From NCBI GenBank assembly GCA_964036155.1, contig OZ038422.1, positions 58,675,201 through 58,739,200 on the forward strand: a stretch of DNA of 64,000 nucleotides. Direction: 5' to 3'. The position numbers were made by a program, and so were the translations under genes. The notes under the pieces are model-generated. The model saw only the letters and a list, made by a program, of their open reading frames with translations. It searched no databases and had not been told where the DNA came from. Origin of the DNA: Diploscapter coronatus. Taxonomy: Eukaryota; Nematoda; Chromadorea; Rhabditida; Rhabditidae. Below, piece after piece: positions 17,461-31,000 of this stretch (within the stretch, counting starts at the first letter, position 1; every line of letters begins with the position of its first letter).

Positions 17461-17790
17461 AGTGGCGCACAAAATTTTGGAGTGAAGTATGATTTTTGAA
17501 ATGTCTTCATATTTAGATTTTTACTGAAATATTTCTCTTTGAAATTTTGAGGAAACATCAAGAGCCAATTATATCCAAATTTTTAATCTGATTGATTAAT
17601 GAAGAATCCAAAAAATAGATAGTCAAAAATTCAAAGCATGAGACGATTGCATCACAAGTGTTCAGATTTGTAACAAAGCCTCATCGAGGATTCTCCGATA
17701 AATATGGTTAAACCTGGATACTTGTGTTATAAGTATAAATCGCCCCACATCTAAAGGATTATACGGTGTTCCAAATGTTTGTGTGCCACT
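17461..17790. mobile_element. Tc1-type MITE between AGPS and GLCE
   Basis: The left end CAGTGGCGCACAAA follows TA. The right end, reversed, reads TAGTGGCACACAAACA and is followed by A. Short inverted ends of this form are typical of Tc1-like elements. About 330 bp with no transposase. It fills the space between the two convergent genes. Confidence 0.6.
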
Positions 17791-17829
17791 ACAATTGAAA
17801 GTTAGGTTAGATTGAGTATAAGAAAAAAA

Positions 17830-20800
17830 CTAATTATGTTTGGCTCGTTTCCCATGTGCATATCCGATCCATCTGTCTGCAATTTCGTTGAGATACTGAT
17901 TCTCCGTGATTTGCACCAGCCATTTCAACAAGTAGATGTGCACTGCATGATAATCCCATCTGAATATTTCGAGTACGATTGGAATTTGGAGGAAAAATAT
18001 TGTGACGCTAATTCATTTCTATTCTGAAGAAACGCTTGCGTCAATTTTATAAGGGTTTTGTCGAATGAGCAAAACCTTCATTTCGCCTATTTTAGAGTAA
18101 TTTTTTGAATGAAATTCAAACGTCTGCGAAAGTCTAGATAGATCAATCATTTTGATCATTTTCGATTGTAGAGTTTCAAAATACTAAATCTAGCACGGCT
18201 TCAATACAGTGCAAAATGATGTAATGAATGCGAGTTCCAATAATAATAGTGACTGAAATTAAGAACTACCTGGCCAAATTGGGTGCAGATTTTAGGCCGA
18301 TATGCCGTAGATCATAAATCGACCCACTGCCCGTGTCGTAGAGCGGCAATAACGTTAATAGTGAATCGAGTCCCTTCGACCAAAGCAGAGCTGCCTTGCT
18401 GATTCCTTCGCGAACAGATGCAGAGGACACTAGAAATTACCAAAGATTTTCTTCGAAGAATAAGTTGAAAAATTACCTTCTTCACTGGGAATTCGACTGA
18501 AATCATAAAGGCCCAGAAGTGAGTACATGAATCCATTGAGGACGAACGAGCCAGGGTTTGTGGGATACTCTTCGTACCAGTCGATGCCCCACAGCTGATT
18601 CTTGACTCCTCCATCTTTGGATAGCTAAAATATATTTGACTGGAAAGAAGGGAATCAGGAAAAGCATTGCAATGATACGAAAATATTAAAAACCTGCAAA
18701 TGCACTGATATGTTTCGATTCATTTTAGAGAAGGTTGATTAGAAGTCTAATCTTATTGCTTAGAATATTTCAATTTCCTACCTTTTCGAATAATGCCAAT
18801 GATTTCGCACATGCCTCCAGATAAGATTCATTTTTCGTAGTCCAATAGGCTCGAGTTAGAAGAGAAATTGCATGACCTAAGATTTTGAATGAAAAATAAA
18901 ACAGACACAATTGTTCTACCCTGTCCCATGGCTGAATACCACCCAGCTGGAAGGACTAGTTGTCTGTCGGCAATCGCTCTTTCGACCGGAACTGGCCAAC
19001 CGCCCTAAAATTCATCCATGGTTTTATAGAAAGAAAGATCAAAATGACTAACTGGTAACTTCACTCATTTGTAAAACTTAGGCAATTTGAAAGAAGGATT
19101 TTTTGTGAATATTGGGTGTTGTTTAAAACAGGTCAGATTTAAATTGAGTGGGTTTACGGTAATCCAAACCCAATTACATTTGCATCCTGATTGTGGAGCA
19201 TCCAATTCGCCGCAGTCAGAAAGGACTCTTTATGTCGTTCATTCGACTGCACGATCACTCGCTTCACTGTGCAACTGCCTCGAAATCCCACAGAAACAAT
19301 GCGGATGTCACCTGCAGCAAAGTTACTAACAATCAGTGATAGTGTAGAGATAGATTTTTAGAAGCTTTGGAAATGATGAGTCCGGCATTATATATTTATC
19401 ATTTACAGTATGATTAAAAAGGTTTTAAAATGGTTAAAATGTGAAGATCAGCCTTCGAAATTATGAATGTTTATGTTTTAAAAGTGTTGTGAATCTATTC
19501 CAACTACATATTCAATTTAAAACAAACATCATCAAATACATAAAGAAAGAGTTTAGATGATGTAAAACTTTTTATTGGTAATGTAAATTCTCTTACCTGG
19601 ATGCATAACGACATTGTCTTCCTTCTTCTTGCCCTCTGCACTCGAAATCGCCCTGGCCACATCGACTAGCACGTCGCGAGAGACATTCCTCCACTCGCTC
19701 TGCATAGAGCCGAGAGAATAGGAATATGACAACTGAAATCACTCGATGAACTAGTGGTTTATTGAAAACGATTTTAAAAATAATAATCTTCTCATAATTT
19801 ACATCATTTAGAAGATAGTTGGTAACATTTAATCCTTCTTACTTGATTATTTTTCCCATTGGATACTGTATCGTTCCAAACGCAAAGTGAGTTCTCCTCA
19901 TGGACATAATTTAGCAGGACCAATGCATCCGATGCAACTATCTATAAAATATCTTTTCTTCGCAAACGAATGAAAAACCAGCCTTGGCAAGAATAGTGAA
20001 CGATGCATTTGTAATAGGCAACCACGAGAAGGAAACGATATGCAGATCTGTAGATTTATCCATGAATACATAGCAGCCGGGATTAGCAAGGTTTCCTGAA
20101 ATAGGATTTATTTAGTGAAATGTCTTTTTTTTAATTCAAGCGAATAAAATATCTCTATGCTTTCTTATAAATTCATCTGCTAAATATTGCTGTTTCTTCG
20201 TTTCAGTTTATTATTTCGTTTCTAGAAAACTAGTAAATCGTTCTATCAAAAATTCAAAAATTGAATGAAAAAGAAGAAGGTTTCTATTCAATGATCTTGA
20301 CTTCAAAACTCAAGTTACAGTGATAGAGAATTCTGCCTACCAGTAGAAGTAATATTGACGAGTTCCCCTAGCTGCTCATCCTTCCAGAAGAGTCGCTCAT
20401 TCGTGTCAGCCATCGCCGCACTGCCTTTCCACTCCTTCGTCATAGTGCCCATTTTCATCTCGTCATATTTAGAAAAATTCGCTAAATTTTCGATTTTTAA
20501 AGACACTTCATAGCTCGATTGAAAATTTGGGATTTCTATCATTATCTTTTAACTTTATCTACTCGGACATGGTTTCCTACCTGAATGCAATCGACTGTAA
20601 TGTTGCAATCCGAACTGGGCAATTTGAATGGGATAATAATAGGGAATCTCGTCCCATTGGGTCGACATTGGAATTCCTGCAAATTCAAAAGATAGATTTT
20701 CTAAATGGAGAAATTTACCAGTCTTCGCATTGATACATCTAACCCGATCCCGACTCTCCACACTGTACGAGGCAAAATGCCCGAACACTCCTTTCGAGTC

Positions 20801-21631
20801 GTAGCTGCCTTCCGGTAGACGCACTTTCGAATACGAAGTGAACATTTCGAATCGTTTCCCGTCTGAAATGTAAAAAGCAAAATGTTATATTCAAAATTTC
20901 CGTTTAAAAATTGAAATTTTTAGGAACAGTTCTTGAAAATCTAATTTGAAGTTGCCAACGTTTCTGGCAGAAGATAGAAGGAAGAATAAACGCAAAAACG
21001 AATAACCTTTCGCCATTTTTCCCGTAACATCCCATTTCTTTTTGATGAAACTGAACGGAAAATAGACTTCCTCCTCTTCTCTCAGGCACTTCATCTCCTT
21101 CCCCCAATCCGAATTGCATTTCTCTTCTCGAATCAGTGCCGATTGCTGTGGATCGCATTCCTGAAATTATTTTTTAAATATTCTTTGTCGAAAAACGTGA
21201 TTTTGAATTGTGGCCTTAGATGAAAATAAGCGTCTTCTATTGATAATGAAGTGGCTCGTGTATGAAATCGCAATTGTATCAGAATATCGAAAATCATGCC
21301 ATGTCTGCACATAGAATAATGCGAATGAAATGCAATATTTTTCCGTTGTTTTTTTCTTAAAATTTGAGAAAAAAAATCAATAGAAGACACAAATTTTAAT
21401 AATCTGCAGTTTTGAATAAAATGCATTTTTATTTTCTACACAAGAATGTTGATTTTCATAACGAGAAAATACTACCTTGTCCTTCCTGTTCGCTTCATCT
21501 CTGTCTGCTCGAATTGGCTGATTTGCTGTTTGAGTAGCAGAATACCCGAAGAAGAGGTTGATAAAAAGCAGACCGGAGATGAGGATCACCAGGCAGAGAA
21601 TCGAGTTGCGCAGAGATCGGAGACGAATCAT
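17830..21631 (-). CDS. GLCE: D-glucuronyl C5-epimerase (heparan sulfate)
   Basis: Fourteen exons encode about 596 residues: 21476-21631, 21007-21160, 20719-20862, 20581-20676, 20341-20481, 19979-20095, 19843-19937, 19597-19732, 19178-19311, 18920-19004, 18782-18876, 18477-18624, 18270-18429 and 17830-17959. The enzyme converts D-glucuronate to L-iduronate in heparan sulfate in the Golgi lumen. A type II membrane anchor ([17 protein letters not shown]) starts near residue 12. Family marks are [91 protein letters not shown] and the C-terminal RAKHN. Length matches the family. Earlier exons (about 20341-20481) are the least conserved. Convergent with AGPS. Confidence 0.96.
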
Positions 21632-22610
21632 CGTTCATCCTTGGAATTGAGTCGGAACATCGCGTGAAATCATGTCATCGTCTGCAAAGAAGAATTTTCT
21701 CATCAACTTTTTCATTAGAAGAAAGTTTGTACAGTTTTAAAACGAAACGAAATAGCATCAATAGAAAACAGTACATTGACTTTCCGAAATCTTCAAAGAA
21801 AAAATAACGATTCAGATATTGCATTTGGCTGATGACCAAATTGTCACATCGTGAAAATAAATATTACAAAAGATTCTGATTTATGTAATAACTCCAGTCA
21901 CTCGTAGTACGAACAATAAGTCATGGAATGAATGATGATGAATAAAGTGTTTAATAATAGGAAAGTTAGCTCTTTAAAAAATTTCCGACCCAACAAATAA
22001 CTGCTCTCCCTGGGTTAAGATCAAAAACACTGTAATGTGCTAGCAAATAGAATAAGTAAGGCCTTTCAAAGAACTTAGTTCAGCCGTACACAATAATACC
22101 CGCTAGGGAAATAATAAAAATCCGCTTGCTTTGTCCGCTAAGATAAATTTCTAATTAACATCTACAAAAGTAACAATAGAATAACCAATGGAATGAATAA
22201 TCACTCATAAGTGTGGAATTTGGCATGGTTAACATGTAGGAAAGTGCTGGTGATAATCAATGAGTTAAAAGTGAATGTCTGAAAGTCAGTATTGAAGAGT
22301 AAAAAATGTACAGAATAAATGATGATCGTGAGAATTTCTTGATTCTTCAGGAAAATATTTTTCCTAAACTACTGATTCCCTCGATAAATCAATCCTTCTT
22401 CTTTCAGGTGAAATGGTATTTACAAAAAAAAAAAAGAAAAAGCGAGTGAAATTTTCAAATGAGTGTTCGGTTAACTAGGTGAACTTTGCGAAAGCTATTT
22501 TCAAACAAATCAAGAAATTCTCATAGCACTTCTGGGCTTAAATCAATAGCCTATGCTAAATATTTGCCTGCGTTTCAAACTTCCCCTTCCCCATTCCTGT
22601 TTGCAGTGAA
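21632..22610. other. GLCE upstream region / RNF216 3' flank
   Basis: No exon or repeat was recognised. It contains the GLCE promoter on the minus strand; TTTATTAT-type AT-rich sequence predominates and no convincing core-promoter motif could be assigned. Confidence 0.5.
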
Positions 22611-25600
22611 TCAGTTGTACTTCTTGACGATTTCCCTGAGAAAGGGATCCTGCTTGGCATTCGAGCGAACCGCCTCCAGATTGCGTTGATCGATTTCTGC
22701 GTGGTTTACGTGCAGCGCGCAAGCACCATTGTCTCTAAAGTCAAAGACGATAAAAACGACTGAAAATGGCCATTGTAGATAAAATTTATTTCCACAGGCA
22801 CTTGCTTTTGGATGTGTAACCTATCCCCCCAACACACTATTTTCGTTCATGTTTTCTTTTCCGCGCTTTGGGAAACAAGACCACACAGCCTATTTTTATT
22901 GGGAATTGGAGGTAGAATTGAAATGTTTCTTGAAATTCATAGCATTCTCTCTGTCACTGTTTCCAACGATATTCCAGTTCTTCTACATAAAAAAATTGAA
23001 CTTGTTACGTAAGTAGTTTTTAGAAAGAACTTAAATATGAGAATTGCAAAAACAGCATTTGATATCAAAAATAGAAAAATAATAATTAGAAAAATCTCCC
23101 CACCTGAAGTGTTCATAGCCAATTCCCTGCACACGGCAGATGTAGCACATCGTCTTTCCGCATCTGAAAGAATTTCTTTCAATGATTTCCTTGGGATTCT
23201 CAATTTCACTCACCTGCAAGTCATTTTGTTGCATCCGGATTCCTTGACGAATTGTGCACCGCAGACACACTGACGCAGAATCGCATTCGACAGCTGTTCC
23301 TCCCTGTAAAATTCAGACGTGTTTTATGGGCTATTAATGAGGACGGAGAGCAGGAATACTCGACTAAACTCAGAGAGAGGGCTAATGATAAAATGTTGAT
23401 GATCGGAAATTTTATTGGTACCCCTCTTTATGTATCATCATCAGCTTTCAATAGAAAGAAAAAAATATTCTTTGAACTTATTCCAACTATTTCCCAATTT
23501 GGCCAAAAGTTTTACTATATCGGCATTCGACTTGAAAATGTGCTTATTTTTCAACGAGAACTGTCAGAAAACAATTCTTCCTATTTAAAAATGTACATCT
23601 TGGAAAATAAGTAAAGTTTAGAAGGTTTTTTTTCTAGGTTATTATGATTTAATTGATGATTAGAATGGTTATTTGCAACATTAACATACAGTTTGATCCT
23701 GGCGAAATCATCAGGTGAAAGCACATCCTCGCATCGCTGCGCAATTCCCTCAGAATTGATGTGCTTGTCCCAATCCAGTTTGCAGCATCTGAAATGAACT
23801 ATATTCAATCTAAGCTGATTCGGAATCCTGATGAAATTGGCAAGAAAGAGGATGAGAGTAGAGAAAAGTAGCAATTGTCGGTGAAAATTTTCACCTGGAT
23901 TGAGTAGCAGCCTCAATCTGCACTTTTTTATTTTCATTTCTGATAGGAAAATAATTCATTTTATCTGCATCTTATCCGAAGGAAATTTTCTACTTTCATA
24001 ATCTAACAAATGTCTGCTAAGTGAAATTGAGAAAAATGAAGACGGACCTGCAGAATCTCGCATTGCACTCAGGGCACATGAACAACTTCTCGACCTCTTT
24101 CGACACGATCATCTCTGCGGTGAATTGGCACTTCTTGCAGCTGAAATATAAACATAAGAAAGTGAATTGGACAAAAATAGAGACCTTTCGAGTCCAGACA
24201 TAGAAACGAGTGCTTCCTGCTGAAGTCGCTTGAGCAAACGGTTGCGAGTTTCTTCGTCCAACAGAGGACTCACGTGAGCTGAAGAAATGCCAAATTCAAA
24301 AGATAACTTCATTGAAGCAGAACTATTCGAGATGGATAAATGTAGATTAGTGGAGCCTATTTTTCAGATTTTGAATTTTTTAATGTAAAGGAAAGAATAA
24401 CTTGTGTTAGATGCTATCATTTACTCTTTCAAAAAGAACATTTAGGAAGAAATTGTTCCATTAATGTTTTTTTTCTGTATTAGGGCCAATTACCTATTTC
24501 AATCGAACTAGTGAAGAGACAAAATTTCCCATTTTTAATAATGAAAATAATGATTACCGAAAACGATAGCTCCCTCGCACTCCATATCGACGCATTTGAG
24601 GCCAGTTCCTCCCTTGGCGACCTGCGCATCGCTCAGAGCCGCCTCTGCCATTCCCATCACGCAATCGATGCAGATGCGGTGACCGTCGCCTGCAAATGAC
24701 AATCGTTGTTTTGTGGATAAGCTCCTATTGATTTTCTATTGTATGCATATTTTCTTTAACTTTCAAACTCCAATTCTGAACTGATTTGACTAGGAAAAAG
24801 TACTCCAAAATGACTTATCTTATGTCATTATTAGCTACAGAAATGGATAGTGAATTTTTATACAAGTTCAGTAGTTTTAAATGAGATGAAAAAGCATACC
24901 CTGAATGAGTCCATCCATGGCCTCGATATCAGTCTGTTCGTAGACATTCGAACAGGTGAGTCCCTTGGCGATGGGATACTGCTCGAAGCACACCGGACAG
25001 TCGAATTCCGACACTTCGAGAGTGTAGTCCTGAAAGAAAATCGTGTTTCTTCAATGAAGAAGAAAAATGTATAGCCGACTCTCTGATAATTGAGCCGATT
25101 CATTTTAGCTATCATCTTCAATACTACATTTCCCATTTCTTTGGCCAATTTAGCGGAAAAGTTAGGTGGAAGACAGGTATAAAAGAGAATGAAAAAGAAT
25201 CTTCTCAACTTTCTAACTAATTCGCACATGCTATATGCAAGTATACTACCATTCAGAGCATAAACTGATCACTTCGTTAAATATTCGACCAAGTCTTCTT
25301 TTTTTTTTTTTAATTTCTAATACATGATCTGTGTACCTTATGAATGATAGAATTGTAGTGCAGCCAATCGGCTTTGAGCCAGTCGGGGGTCCAGTAGATG
25401 AAGTCCTTCCTCTCGCCGTCCTCGTTGTGAGTGTTCAGGTCCCACAACTGGTGGAGACGAGCGTCGTCCTTGACGAGCAGATACTCCTGCATGCCGTTCT
25501 CGATCAGGTAGCCCACCAGGAAGCACGCTACCGGGGGGAACCATTTGATCAGCTGCTGCAGGAATTCCTCGTGCACCTGAACACATTACATACATATTAT

Positions 25601-27560
25601 TAAGAGTTTCTTCAAAAAATGTTCTGGTTTCGATTAAACCTATTAGAGAAACTGATAAAGTGCAATAATATGTAAAAGAAAAAAATAGGCAGTGAGACAT
25701 TTTCCTATTGTTTTAATTCTGGCTCACTTTAGTTTTCACTCTATTGCGAATTTCATCTTTTCTTTCTATTTTCAGGTAAAGGGTAGAAATTGCAATGAGT
25801 CGTTAATGCAATGATTTTTGTCGAATAGCATGTTTCACTCTGCACATTTTGGCATCTTTCATTGCATTTCTTCAACACTTCAGTTCGTGTGCCAAAAGCC
25901 TTAGATTGTTTTACCGTTCTGAAGTTCTTCTTGAGTCCCTGCAGCAGTTCCTCCCTTCTGTCCTGATCCAGAACCACGTCCTCATACTTGCTGCTCAGAA
26001 TTTCCTTCACCACAGTCTCGTACAGCTTCTAAAATGGTTCTTCAATTTGAAACAAATTCCATATGTTTAGAGGAATTGCAATTTGAATTATTCTTAAAAT
26101 AGAATGAAAATATTGTGGCCAGGATATTCAGTATCAACATATTGGAAAAGATTAAGTTATGAGTGGATTTCCAATAAAAATTGTGTGACGGAGTATTAGC
26201 TACCTTCTGTGCAGCGAGAATGACCGCAGTCATCTGTTTCACGTCCTCGATTTTTCTCCTCTTCTTTTTGATTTCGAATTCCTGAACAGACCTTATTTTT
26301 AACGCTTTATAAAGAGACAGCTTCAATCAGAAATGTTCTTTTGTATCTGGTATTTCAATAAGTTCGATTTTATTTACCTTATTGTCATAACCCTCATTTC
26401 CGTCGTCGTTATGTCTGATGACAGTAGACCTGTTGAGTGCACTGATAATGGAGTGGTGTGCCCTCTCCTCGATGGAAGTGTTGAGTGGGTCTGCAGGGGG
26501 CGAAGCTGCATCTGCACTGGATACATTGGATTGGCTGAGAGAGGCAGCCATTGCGGCAGCGAGATTGGAGTCTGTATCGTCGCAGGGCGGGTAGATTGGA
26601 TATGCAGACGAGTGGCTTAGCTGCTGCACAGACTGCGCGGGATTGACAAAGTGGTTGGAGTGAGTAGAGACAGAGGCTGCATTCGAGGAATTGACCTGCG
26701 GAATCTCGTCTACGTGGTCGGCAATGTAGTCCAGCAACACCTCGAGTGAGTAGGTCGAACGGGGCCACAGCCATTCAGAATCGATCTTCGGGAAAATGCT
26801 CAGCTGAAAGTTGATTTTGGAAATTGTATTTTTTACAGAAATGAAAATCATAACCTATTTTTTTTAGTCAAATGCAATTGCATCGTTTCCGAATTTCAAA
26901 AGGAATATTGCATTGGAAAATACTTACCACAATCTCGATAGTCAAGTTATTGGCCTGTTCCTTGGAGGTGACCAGAGGCTGAAATTAGTATGATTGGAGA
27001 TATTCAGCGTTGAAAATGAGAAACAAAGTAATTTGAAATTTCGCTTTCTAAAAATTTGCAATTTTGTCTTATCGACACTACTTCATGAAACTGCACGAAT
27101 TTTTCAAGAAGCAGGAAAAGTTGGTCAATCTACAGATTAGACTTTCCATCATTCTCGAAAATTTGAAATGGAGCAAAGCAAAGCATAGAAAATGGTTAGT
27201 TAATGAAATCTAACTCAAATTTCAATATTTCTGTAAGGAAATACTTTCCTTAATTCTTTTTTCTTAAAATCATCAAAACAATTCTCCTTTCCAATTCATC
27301 TTCCTTATTCGTCAATCAAAATTTAATTAATATTCCCATTTTTCTTTCTTTCTCACAGTATCTGTACAAGCTCATGATTTTCCAAATTTAGGAAATCTCC
27401 CAACCTGAAGAGTGTTGGTCTGCTGCATTTCAATGACGTATCTATCGATTTGCCTGTCGACGTTGTCGAGTTGTTCATGCAGACCATCATCTATGGACAT
27501 CTCTACTCCATCCCCAGTCACATTCAACACACTGCTCACATCCTCTTTACTATGGGACAT
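22611..27560 (-). CDS. RNF216: RBR-type E3 ubiquitin ligase, RNF216/TRIAD3-like
   Basis: Fourteen exons encode about 628 residues: 27405-27560, 26928-26978, 26378-26803, 26204-26281, 25915-26028, 25337-25576, 24900-25029, 24558-24689, 24185-24278, 24048-24140, 23690-23788, 23214-23303, 23104-23163 and 22611-22734. RBR ligases pass ubiquitin from an E2 to a catalytic cysteine in RING2 before the substrate. RING1 starts at about residue 366 (CPVC..., GHRICIDC). The IBR block shows CKKC...CPECNARFC, and RING2 shows C-CGAQFVKESGCNKMTC-CG-MCYICR. The end pattern GYEHF matches RNF216 rather than parkin or ARIH. The N-terminal third is Ser/Ala-rich and disordered; LAAAMAASLSQS looks like a ubiquitin-interacting motif. 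The ATG follows TTATTTGCAG by 8 nt, suggesting a 5'-UTR intron or trans-splice site. Confidence 0.9.
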
Positions 27561-28034
27561 TCCAGACCCTGCAAATAAGCACAATAAGTCAGCGGAGAAG
27601 CAACATTTGAAAATTGCAAATAATGACGAACATGAACAAAGTGGCTGGGCAAATTAGGCGAATACCTTTTCCCTTCCAATTTATGTCATATTTCGTAACA
27701 TGTACCGCGAATGTCAAGTCATCCAGTAAAACACATTGAAACTGATTAGAGGTAACTTAATAAGGTCAGGAACCATTGATAAAAGTCAAATCAAAGTAAT
27801 CCAATACAAGTAAAATCTACTTTATTCACTCGAGATGAGGCTATAATGATAAACGATGATACAATGCCCTGAAAATGCGGACATGGGGAATATTCTACAC
27901 GAGTTTCATTGTCGTATGCAAAAGGTGAACGAGCACACTAACACCTATCACAAAAACCCGATGATAGTAATCAGCTAAATTCGCTAAAAACATAATAAAA
28001 TATCTCTCTAAAATCTAAAACTATTTCTCAACAT
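27561..28034. other. Spacer between MUT and RNF216
   Basis: About 470 bp separating two same-strand genes: the 3' flank of MUT and the 5' flank of RNF216. No feature seen. The spacing is wide for a trans-spliced operon, but an operon is not excluded. Confidence 0.5.
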
Positions 28035-31000
28035 TTACATTTTTGCAGCTTGCTCCTGCAAATTCGCTGACAATTTGTCGAGAATCTGAAAGGAATATCG
28101 AATTTTGCTAGTTTCTTTAAAGTTGCAAACCTGAATGGCGCAAGCAGGGAGCCGAGAGCCAGGACCGAAAATCAGCGCGACTCCAGCCTTGTAGAGCTCG
28201 TCGTAATCTTGCGGGGGAATGACTCCGCCAGCAACCACAAGAATATCGCTAAATTTGAGATTTGACTCCTTGAAATCCGTCGTCATCTGGTTTATTGAAA
28301 ATTTCATCAACTTTTACACTTATTCATTGACACATTCATTTTCTCAAATGGATGAAATAGACCTTTTCTTGTGTGAAAATCACTTTTTTTGAAAAAGAAT
28401 TCGAACGAGTAACTCACGGTCTTCCGAGTTTTTCGAGTTCCTTGACGAGCTGGGGAACGAGTGTTAGATGGCCGGCTGCGAGAGAGCTCGCCCCTGTAAA
28501 AAGTTGCAAACTTCTTGATTACTTTTCTACTGGTTGATTATGATGACTAAACTCGATAGAATTGAATTTCATGAAGGCGAAGATTGCGAATTGAAATGTA
28601 ACTTGCTTGAATTAACTTTTTAAAAAAATATTATATAATCTGCCTTGTCGTTGATTGACATTTCTAACGATTTGTAGGAAAAAATTGCTCACCAATAATA
28701 TGAACATCAGCATCAACGGCTTGTTGTGCTGCTTCGGCAGGGGTTTGGAAGAGTGGACCGACATCCACATCGAATCCTGCAAGAGTACTCATTTTATCGA
28801 AAATAGAATCAGTATGATTTTACAATGCAGACTTCTATTTTAGTCTGTTTTGAATCAAACGACTACCATTGATCAGTTATTTCGTTGAAAGCCAAAAGAT
28901 TTTGTGATCTTTTTTAAAATTTATCTATTCACAAACCCAAATCAGCGAATCCAGTGGCGATGACCTTGGCCCCTCTGTCGTGTCCGTCCTGACCCATTTT
29001 GGCCACCATAATTCGAGGCTGTCTGCCTTCCTTGTCCGCGAATTCCTTGACTTTTTGCATCACCTATAAACGTGCTATTGAAAATTTCCTTCAAACTTGA
29101 TAATATTATAACCAAGGTCGGACGGAAATCAGAATTAGAAACAAAAAATCGAAGCCGAAACCGCAGCTTTCGCCCACCCCCTAATGTCACTCGGAATGGC
29201 AGAACTTTTCGAAAACGAGACATAGGGTAATAAGTTCTTCCTTTCGCTGTCTAGCTTGTCCTAGAGCTATTCAATGATCTCTATGTCTTGTCTTTCATGT
29301 CATTGGTGGAATTTTGCCAATTCCGAATAATCAATACAATGACTTACAACAGAGATTTCACTGGTCTCTCCGAATTCGTTCTTGTAAGCGCCGGAGACTA
29401 GACGGTTCACTGCAGTGTGTCTGCAAAAGGAGATTCATTATGATGGACACCGAACTCTCCAAATTCAGGGATCCGCAGAAGAACTAGTGTCATATTGAGA
29501 AAGGGAAGAACATGTTTTCCTTTTCCCTCTTAAAAATGTACTATTTTATCCGAGTTTGGAGAAATCTATGCGGAAAGAAACTTAGACTATCTTAACCGAG
29601 ATTAACCAGATGAAACGAGATTATGAGATTTTCAAAATATTATAGATAAGAATATGTCATATTTTTCCCTCGAAAAGACACCAATTCGCTTCATGAGATC
29701 AATATCGGTTCGAAAAGTCGTGAGTCTGGAGGAAGGAAGGAAGGAAAACTGATGAACAGACCTGTTGAAGACCTTTTCCATGGCATCGCTGATCTCTCCG
29801 ACAGTGCAACGAGCGCGAGACGCCTCCACTGCCAATTCCAGCAAATTGCCCTTGCCTGCAGCGCCCTGCAAAAGACAAATTAGAAGCTCACATGGAAGAA
29901 AAGACATGAGCAACGTTGTAAATGAAAGAAGAAAGATGGCAGAAATGGAAACATGAGAAATTTCTAATCATAAGTTTGCAAAGTTCTGAAGATATTGGAC
30001 AGTTGTAGAGTCACAGCAATTCTCTCCCTTCCTTTAATTTGTCCGCAGAATTTCGCCCATAATATTAGTCATAAGTTCAACTGCAGCTGCTTTTGAGAAT
30101 GTCAAGGTTAGAGGAATAGAAGTGATACGAGAGAAAAGGAGGCAAATAATTAGTCAGTCATTAGAACTACTGCAAATTTGTAAGTTTGATGCAATTTAGC
30201 TACTGTTGTACCTGAATGATAGCCTCGAGTGCCTGCTTGGCCTTAGCAGCATCCCTCGTCTTTTTGATCTGGTCGAGTTTGGCCATCTGTGATTCTCTCA
30301 CTTTCGCATTATCCACTTTCAGCACGTCAATTCGCTCTTCCTGAAAGAAATGATATTTTCACTGAACAAACTATCAATGTGTCTGCTATAAAAACGATAT
30401 AGAACGAGCAGATAGGTAATTGGGTATCCTACATTTCCTTTATTATGAGAGCACGATTACATAAATTCTCAATTTTGAGGTCCAAAAGTAACTGAAATCA
30501 GAATTTTTTGGAACCGAAACTCTGAGCACCTCTGCCTTTCACTGTTAATTCCCACCTTGTCCAATTTGTATTTGTTGACTCCAACGATGATGTCCTTTCC
30601 AGAATCGATTCTGGCCTGTTTCTTGGCAGCAGCCTCCTCGATGCGCAACTTCGTCATTCCCGAAGCGACTGCCTTCGCCATTCCTCCCAGCTGGTCGATT
30701 TCCTTGATCACCTTCAAACCAAATCATCCTTATTTTTACTATATTTTTTAATCATATTCCTTGGAAAGTGCATGTAATTCTAGGACGATATGATCTTGCT
30801 GAAGAAGAATATGCACGAGTTCGATATTTTTTTTTTTTAAATTCTCTCCATCAAGCACAAACCTCAAGTGCCTTCAGATAGATCTCGTCAGTGAGCGATT
30901 CCATCATGTACGAGCCGCCCCAAGGATCAGCAACCTGAAAAGTAAATTTTTCGAAGAATAATCATGTTAAATTTAAAAATCGAGAAAGACTTTTCATTAG

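Noticed and set aside
25331..25700. Overlapping open frames of 90-120 codons on both strands
   Set aside because: They shadow the RNF216-like exon at 25337-25576 in other frames and break its conserved sequence.
26333..26774. Plus-strand 95-codon and alternative minus-strand 121-codon frames
   Set aside because: Both overlap the Ser/Ala-rich exon of the RNF216-like gene. The chosen frame is the only one in phase with the flanking exons.
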